DNA from: Fibrobacter succinogenes
Lineage (GTDB): Bacteria; Fibrobacterota; Fibrobacteria; Fibrobacterales; Fibrobacteraceae
Assembly: GCA_902781185.1 (NCBI GenBank)
Contig: CACZII010000012.1
Location: 1 to 33,601 of the forward strand
DNA: 33,601 nt
Reading direction: 5' to 3'
Positions 30,243 through 33,601 of the stretch are shown here, in pieces. The notes beneath the pieces are model-generated. The model had not been told where the DNA came from, ran no database searches, and saw only the letters and a list, made by a program, of their open reading frames with translations. Position numbers and translations under genes: made by a program. Within the stretch, counting starts at the first letter, position 1, and the number at the start of each line of letters is the position of its first letter.

Positions 30243-31105
30243 CTAATCTGCGTTGTCACCTTGTAATGTCCGACTTTCTTTTTTTCCCTGAATCTTCTGC
30301 GATCCCAAATCCTTGAGCGAAGCCCCAAAGTGGTAAGCCGTATCGTCTATGAATAGAAATCGGTCGTGCATTCCGTAACTTGGCAAGACTTGCATCGGAC
30401 TGTCGGGATATTGTTCGTTGTAAGTGGCTAGGTCCATTTCAAGGACTTTGCTTTTGTCATAGGTGTAGATTGTCACGGAAACGCCTTTTTCCCGCTTGAG
30501 CATCTTTTGGCTTGGCGAATCAAACCGCATACGAAAACGTATGCGTCAAATTCTTGATTGTTGTAAAACAGACCTTTAGATTTGAGCTCGCCACGGTCCA
30601 TCGCCTCGAAAAGTGAGTCGATTTTGTGATCATGATCTAAAAGACGGGCGTCTTGTTCCAAATCTTTTGCTTCGACATTAGAAAGGCGATTGACAATTCC
30701 GCCATTTTGATATAAATACTGCCGCATGGCGACAAACGCATCCATGATTGCGATGGATACATTCACGGCAACCTTGCTTTTCAGGACGGATGAAAGCATG
30801 GCAAAGCCCTGTTCTGTAAAAACATAGGGCTTAAACCTGTCTCCGCCCCAACTTGAAATCACATTTTGTGATTTCAAGTTGTCTAATTCACTTTTTTCCA
30901 ATTGGAAACAATATCTGTCAGGGAAACGTTCTATATTTCGCTTGACGGCCTGATTTATCGCCCTAGTTTCAACACCATATAATGTTGCAATATCACGGTC
31001 AAGCAGAACCTGCTTGCCACGAACAACCCGAATCATCTTTTCTACATCCAACTCCATAAGCGGGTTAGGTGCGATATCATCCGTTTTTTCGGTCTTTCTA
31101 GCCAT
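30243..31105 (-). pseudogene. ORF6N-domain protein, frameshifted by an internal deletion
   Basis: The first part (31105-30473) encodes an ORF6N DNA-binding domain (LMELDVEKMIRVVRGKQVLLDRD, RDIATLYGVETRAINQAVKR, FTEQGFAMLSSVLKSK), a phage-antirepressor-type module. After residue ~197 (AYVFVCGLIRQAK) the frame shifts and ends at 30473. The continuation (KREKGVSVTIYTYDKS ... DDTAYHFGASLKDLG) lies in another frame, 30243-~30515. Intact relatives have ~20 residues (of the type RIVLIDNYVDE...LL) between these blocks, so a deletion not divisible by three is inferred. The C-terminus after SLKDLG is also unrelated. The ATG at 31105 has GGAG 6 bases upstream. The N-terminal DNA-binding part might still be made. 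Confidence 0.75.
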
Positions 31106-31178
31106 CTTCTACTCCAATCCGCCTACAAGCAAAAAAGGCGGGGAAAAGTGTTCTCGACGCAAATATACATTCCTCGGA

Positions 31179-31193
31179 TGTCATATTATGACA
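31179..31193. promoter_or_regulatory. Perfect palindrome in the ORF6N promoter region
   Basis: TGTCATATTATGACA: 7-base arms around one central base. It lies ~75 bases before the ORF6N start; TATATT at ~31164 on the minus strand could be the -10. The site would suit a dimeric repressor. Confidence 0.4.
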
Positions 31194-31219
31194 ATTGGCG
31201 ATTTTCGCGGAAATTTTGG

Positions 31220-31237
31220 CAATTTTGAGGAAAATTG
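31220..31237. repeat. AT-rich hairpin
   Basis: CAATTTT / AAAATTG with a GAGG loop, between the ORF6N palindrome and the Rpn leader. No T-run; role unknown. Confidence 0.35.
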
Positions 31238-31270
31238 ACCCCTGCAGGCGGTTGAAATCTGCTTGTTTGC

Positions 31271-31315
31271 AAAGTATTGTTTGCAAAATGAAAAAAATTT
31301 ATGAAACAATACTTT
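31271..31315. repeat. Perfect 12-bp inverted repeat upstream of the Rpn gene
   Basis: AAAGTATTGTTT (31271-31282) and AAACAATACTTT (31304-31315) are exact reverse complements with 21 bases between. A direct repeat TTGTTTGCAAA (31263 and 31277) overlaps the left arm. It could be an operator or the first hairpin of a leader. Confidence 0.45.
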
Positions 31316-31342
31316 CCCACGAGGCGAATTGCTATATTCTAC

Positions 31343-31428
31343 ATAACCAGCAAATAGCTGGTCAAGCTCACAAAAGAGCCGTTTTCTATATCGTATTAAT
31401 TTATATGACATAGGAACGGCTCTTTTTT
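31343..31428 (+). ncRNA. Candidate ~85-nt small RNA or attenuated leader before the Rpn gene
   Basis: TATATT at 31333-31338 could be a -10, so RNA would start near 31345. It would then hold a hairpin ACCAGC / GCTGGT (31346-31362) and end at a strong terminator at 31374-31427. A 41-codon reading frame from 31288 (MKKIYETILSHEANCYILHN...) crosses the same region and is a less likely alternative. Confidence 0.4.
31374..31428 (+). terminator. Strong Rho-independent terminator upstream of the Rpn gene
   Basis: Perfect 10-bp stem AAGAGCCGTT / AACGGCTCTT (31374-31383 with 31415-31424). The T-run that begins in the right arm continues to 31428. The loop is 31 bases and AT-rich. It ends 41 bases before the Rpn start codon, so it either ends a separate short RNA or attenuates the Rpn gene. 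Confidence 0.75.
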
Positions 31429-31469
31429 TGTTTTTAAACCGCGCGGCGCATGCTGCGTAAAGGAGCATT

Positions 31470-32264
31470 ATGGATCCAAACCACATTCCATTCGAGGAAC
31501 TGCCCATCACAAACCGCTTCATGTTCGCGCTGGTATTCAGTCGCAAGCACATCGCAAAGCCTTTCCTGGAGGCTATTCTCGGAATCAAGATTTTTGACCT
31601 GCAGGAGCCCGAGCCTGAAAAATCCACCGAAACCAGCCCCTTTAACAAGGGCGTCCGCTACGATGTGTTCGTAAAGGAACAGGGCGCCGATAGCGAAATC
31701 ATCCGCACATTCGATATCGAGATGCAGATGGAGGACACTCACGATCTCCCGAAACGAACCCGATATTACCAGGCACTATGCGATTCCGAAGCTCTGAACA
31801 AGGGCGAATCTTATCGTAACCTCAAGGAACAGTACATCATTTTCATCTGTCCGGACGATATTTTCAAGCAGGACCGTGCCGTTTACAAGTTCAAGAATCT
31901 GGAAATCGGGCACCCGGAACACGAATTGGGTGACCTTTGTTATAAAAATTTTTATATATTCAATAAGTACAGGGATGTTGCCGAACAGTCGGTCAAGGAG
32001 TATCTCGAATATTTTGCGACCAACAAGGCTACATCCAAGGGGACAAAGGACATCGAACTTCAGCGGCAATGGTATTTGTCGGATAACGAAACGAGGAAAC
32101 GCTATATGACTTGGCAACAGGAATTGGATGACTTGGTGTACGATGAACGCCAGCGCACTAAAGCTGCCGAAAAACGCGCCAGCGAAGCTGAAACTCGTGC
32201 TGACGAAGAAAAGTCTCGTGCCGACAAGTACGAGAAGATTCTCAAGGAACACGGGCTCCTTTAA
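31470..32264 (+). CDS. Rpn family / PD-(D/E)XK transposase-family nuclease
   Basis: 264 residues. The N-terminal ~200 residues match the PDDEXK_2 (Rpn/transposase_31-like) family: LPITNRFMFALVFSRKHIAKPFLEAILG, GVRYDVFV (metal Asp), FDIEMQM (the E-x-Q/M element of the PD-ExK core), RTRYYQALCDSEALNKGE, and CYKNFYIFN. The C-terminal ~45 residues are a charged coiled coil (RASEAETRADEEKSRADKYEK). Relatives are abundant in Fibrobacter and Bacteroidota; the E. coli Rpn proteins promote RecA-independent recombination and act in phage defence. Whether this copy is mobile is not evident: no terminal inverted repeats or target duplication were found. AAAGGAG lies 5 bases before the ATG. Flanked by terminators on both sides. 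Confidence 0.85.
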   Translation: MDPNHIPFEELPITNRFMFALVFSRKHIAKPFLEAILGIKIFDLQEPEPEKSTETSPFNKGVRYDVFVKEQGADSEIIRTFDIEMQMEDTHDLPKRTRYYQALCDSEALNKGESYRNLKEQYIIFICPDDIFKQDRAVYKFKNLEIGHPEHELGDLCYKNFYIFNKYRDVAEQSVKEYLEYFATNKATSKGTKDIELQRQWYLSDNETRKRYMTWQQELDDLVYDERQRTKAAEKRASEAETRADEEKSRADKYEKILKEHGLL

Positions 32265-32290
32265 ATGGGGCCTTGAAACTTTTTTAGTCT

Positions 32291-32317
32291 AAAACCGGTC
32301 CGTAGGGGCCGGTTTTT
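32291..32317 (+). terminator. Rho-independent terminator after the Rpn gene
   Basis: 11-bp stem (32291-32301 with 32306-32316; one G-T pair) and T-run, 26 bases past the stop codon. Confidence 0.8.
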
Positions 32318-32401
32318 GCCGTTTTAGGTCGCTTTTTTACAACAAAAACGGCAGGTGTCGCCTTTTGTCATTCCAATAATCTATATTTCAAGGTGAAAAT
32401 A

Positions 32402-32468
32402 GAGTTTTCTCTTGTTCTCTATCTGAAACTTCGACAATTTCATACACAGAGAATGAGACGAACGCTCA
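32402..32468. repeat. ~66-bp direct repeat, copy 1
   Basis: Starts GAGTTTTCTCTTGTTCTCTA. It matches 32687-32753 at roughly four bases in five, with the central GAAACTTCGACA and TTTCATACACA almost unchanged. Confidence 0.65.
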
Positions 32469-32558
32469 CGTCTGCGGCCGGCATAAGCCCGTCGCATCGT
32501 TTTGCTACATGGTCTATTGTTTAAATAGCAGTTCGCCTGTATGCAAGCGGCCTTTTGG

Positions 32559-32640
32559 GGCGTGAGTTGTTTGCGTTTATTTGTGTAGGGCAGTCGAAGG
32601 CCTCAGGTAGGTAAATGCATTCAACTCCACGCCTTTTTTA
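32559..32640 (+). ncRNA. Candidate small RNA or long-loop terminator
   Basis: GGCGTGAGTTG (32559-32569) pairs with CAACTCCACGCC (32622-32633) with one bulged base, and TTTTTTA follows. The 52-base loop may hold further structure. It could be a free-standing RNA of ~80 bases or a terminator. It lacks the hallmarks of tmRNA (no CCA end), and 6S and SRP RNA were not recognised. Confidence 0.35.
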
Positions 32641-32686
32641 TTTTCGAAAAAGTCTGGATAGGTGCAGAACAGGGGTGGACTCGCTG

Positions 32687-32753
32687 AGTTTTGCTCTTGT
32701 CCTCTAACTGAAACTTCGACACTTTCATACACAAGGAATAAGACAATAACTCG
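32687..32753. repeat. ~66-bp direct repeat, copy 2
   Basis: Starts GAGTTTTGCTCTTGTCCTCT; same orientation as copy 1, 285 bases downstream. The two copies bracket the long-loop hairpin at 32559. Confidence 0.65.
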
Positions 32754-32794
32754 CCTTCGCCTGTGGGTTGCATGGGCGTAGTGTTGCGCCGTGT

Positions 32795-32829
32795 CATTGC
32801 GACCCTGAACTTATTTCAGGGGAAGCAAT
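32795..32829. repeat. REP-like nested hairpin
   Basis: ATTGC / GCAAT outer arms enclose a perfect CCCTGAA / TTCAGGG inner stem (32803-32809 with 32815-32821). Same style as the hairpin at 8251, with different sequence. Confidence 0.45.
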
Positions 32830-32999
32830 CTCTGACCGGCATATTGCGGGTGTATTGTATTCTTTTGAAAATGTCGCGTTTTTAGGCGAGGAGTGAGTCG
32901 GCTCCCCGCCGTTTCTTTTTGCCCGCACCCCGGCCAAGCGAATCGGCCAGAACCGCTCCCGCGAGAGTGAACTCGTTCACTTTCAACACGGAGCGAAAA

Positions 33000-33601
33000 G
33001 TGCCGAGTAAAAAGGTTGTCAAGAACGACAAAAGCAAACCGAAGTTCAAGTTCATCGATTTGTTTGCTGGTATCGGAGGGTTCCACACGGCAATGCATTC
33101 CGTTGGTGGAAAATGCGTTTTTGCAAGTGAATGGGACAAGAACGCTCGCATAACTTATGAAGAAAATTACAAGACCCTTGAGCCATCTCTTTTTGTAAAA
33201 GATAGCGAAGGTAATTACAAGTTTTTCAATGCTGACATAAACGACGTTCAATTGGATAAGGTTCCAGACTTTGATGTTCTGTGCGGCGGCTTCCCGTGCC
33301 AAGCTTTTTCGATTGCGGGGAAACGCAAAGGTTTTGAAGACACTCGTGGAACTCTCTTTTTTAACATCGCCGCTATAGTTGACCATAAAATAAAGACTGG
33401 AAAGAAGCCGAAAATTCTCTTCCTTGAAAATGTCAAAGGTCTGAAAAATCATGATCATGGGAAGACTCTTGAAACATTGTTACGAGTGTTAAAAGAGGAC
33501 TTGGAATATGAAGTCAGAACGATGGTTTTAAATGCCAAGTATTTTGGTGTGCCGCAAAATAGAGAAAGGCTCTTTTTTGTTTGTTGGGACAAAAAGCAAT
33601 G
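33000..33601 (+). CDS. DNA (cytosine-5-)-methyltransferase, N-terminal part (cut by window edge)
   Basis: About 200 residues visible; the gene runs off the right edge. The C5-methylase motifs appear in order: I, FIDLFAGIGGFH (~18-29, SAM loop); IV, GGFPCQAFS with the catalytic Cys; VI, FLENVKGL; VIII, VPQNRERLFFV. The target-recognition domain and motifs IX-X lie outside the window, so specificity is unknown. The start is a GTG at 33000 with GGAG 6 bases upstream; another in-frame GTG at 32967 has no SD. It is likely part of a type II restriction-modification system, but no nuclease partner is visible. Codon use is more AT-rich than the dcw genes, hinting at transfer. Confidence 0.92.
   Translation, partial: MPSKKVVKNDKSKPKFKFIDLFAGIGGFHTAMHSVGGKCVFASEWDKNARITYEENYKTLEPSLFVKDSEGNYKFFNADINDVQLDKVPDFDVLCGGFPCQAFSIAGKRKGFEDTRGTLFFNIAAIVDHKIKTGKKPKILFLENVKGLKNHDHGKTLETLLRVLKEDLEYEVRTMVLNAKYFGVPQNRERLFFVCWDKKQ

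Larger units (their letters stand above)
32265..32999. other. 735-base gene-poor stretch between the Rpn and methyltransferase genes
   Basis: No convincing protein gene. It contains the Rpn terminator, a pair of ~66-bp direct repeats, a long-loop hairpin with a T-run, and a nested REP-like hairpin, listed separately. The last ~120 bases are GC-rich with no recognised feature. Confidence 0.6.

Noticed and set aside
31288-31413. 41-codon gene starting MKKIYETILSHEA upstream of the Rpn gene
   Set aside because: No SD, and it overlaps two hairpins and runs into the terminator loop. Possible leader peptide but not supported enough to call.
31470-32264. Rpn-family gene as a complete insertion sequence
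   Set aside because: No terminal inverted repeats or target-site duplication could be found around it, so mobility is not claimed.
32559-32640. tmRNA, 6S RNA or SRP RNA
   Set aside because: No CCA end or tag reading frame, no 6S-like central bubble of proper size, and no SRP GGAAGGAAGC-type loop.
32402-32753. CRISPR array
   Set aside because: Only two copies, ~66 bases long and 285 bases apart, with no regular spacers and no cas gene in view. Kept only as a repeat pair of unknown type.
32811-33458. Minus-strand frame over the methyltransferase
   Set aside because: The plus strand has C5-methylase motifs I, IV, VI and VIII in order with an SD; the antisense frame has none.
1-33601. tRNA or rRNA genes
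   Set aside because: Looked for T-loop type GGTTCGAATC stretches with flanking acceptor stems and for rRNA signature stretches; none found by eye.

Overview
The window looks like a chromosomal segment from a Fibrobacter-type bacterium (phylum Fibrobacterota). The best evidence is two lipoproteins with the Fibrobacter succinogenes major paralogous (FISUMP) domain, a cytoplasmic family 8 xylan-oligosaccharide hydrolase, an ORF6N-domain gene, an Rpn/PD-(D/E)XK transposase-family nuclease, and a Gram-negative envelope gene set. Genus assignment is inferred from protein character, not from a search.

Positions 1-9267 hold accessory and housekeeping genes. They are a truncated MFS-like transporter, two lipoproteins, ribosomal protein L31 type B, a lipoprotein with a C-terminal LysM-like segment, a tight maf-rodZ-hisB operon (minus strand), a GH8 enzyme and a YwqK-repeat/FISUMP lipoprotein (plus strand). 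Positions 9559-13812 hold argJ (minus), greA and holA (plus), and an outer-membrane barrel protein (minus). The argJ product appears to lack its autoprocessing segment.

Positions 14214-27974 are a compact minus-strand dcw (division and cell wall) cluster: mraZ, rsmH, ftsL, ftsI, murE, murF, ftsW, murG, murC, ftsQ, ftsA, ftsZ. Most junctions overlap by 1-14 bases, so translation is probably coupled. mraY and murD, normally between murF and ftsW, are missing, as are murB and ddl. Three GTGGTA boxes in helical phase at the mraZ promoter are probable MraZ operator sites. A chain of hairpins follows ftsZ.

Positions 28130-33601 are accessory. A secreted GH-like gene with different codon use lies between two ~109-bp direct repeats. 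It is followed by a decayed ORF6N gene, an Rpn-family nuclease behind a structured leader, a 735-base gene-poor stretch with a repeat pair, and the start of a DNA cytosine-5 methyltransferase that runs off the window.

The least explained features are the intergenic repeats. The strongest is a roughly 95-base element present in four copies at two loci (9349-9556 and 13841-14082). Each copy folds into a two-tier hairpin, and both stems differ between copies by compensating base changes, so the fold itself seems conserved. Other repeat families are heptameric TGTG-rich inverted arrays at three gene ends, the ~109-bp repeat pair carrying a terminator-like hairpin, and a ~66-bp pair upstream of the methyltransferase.
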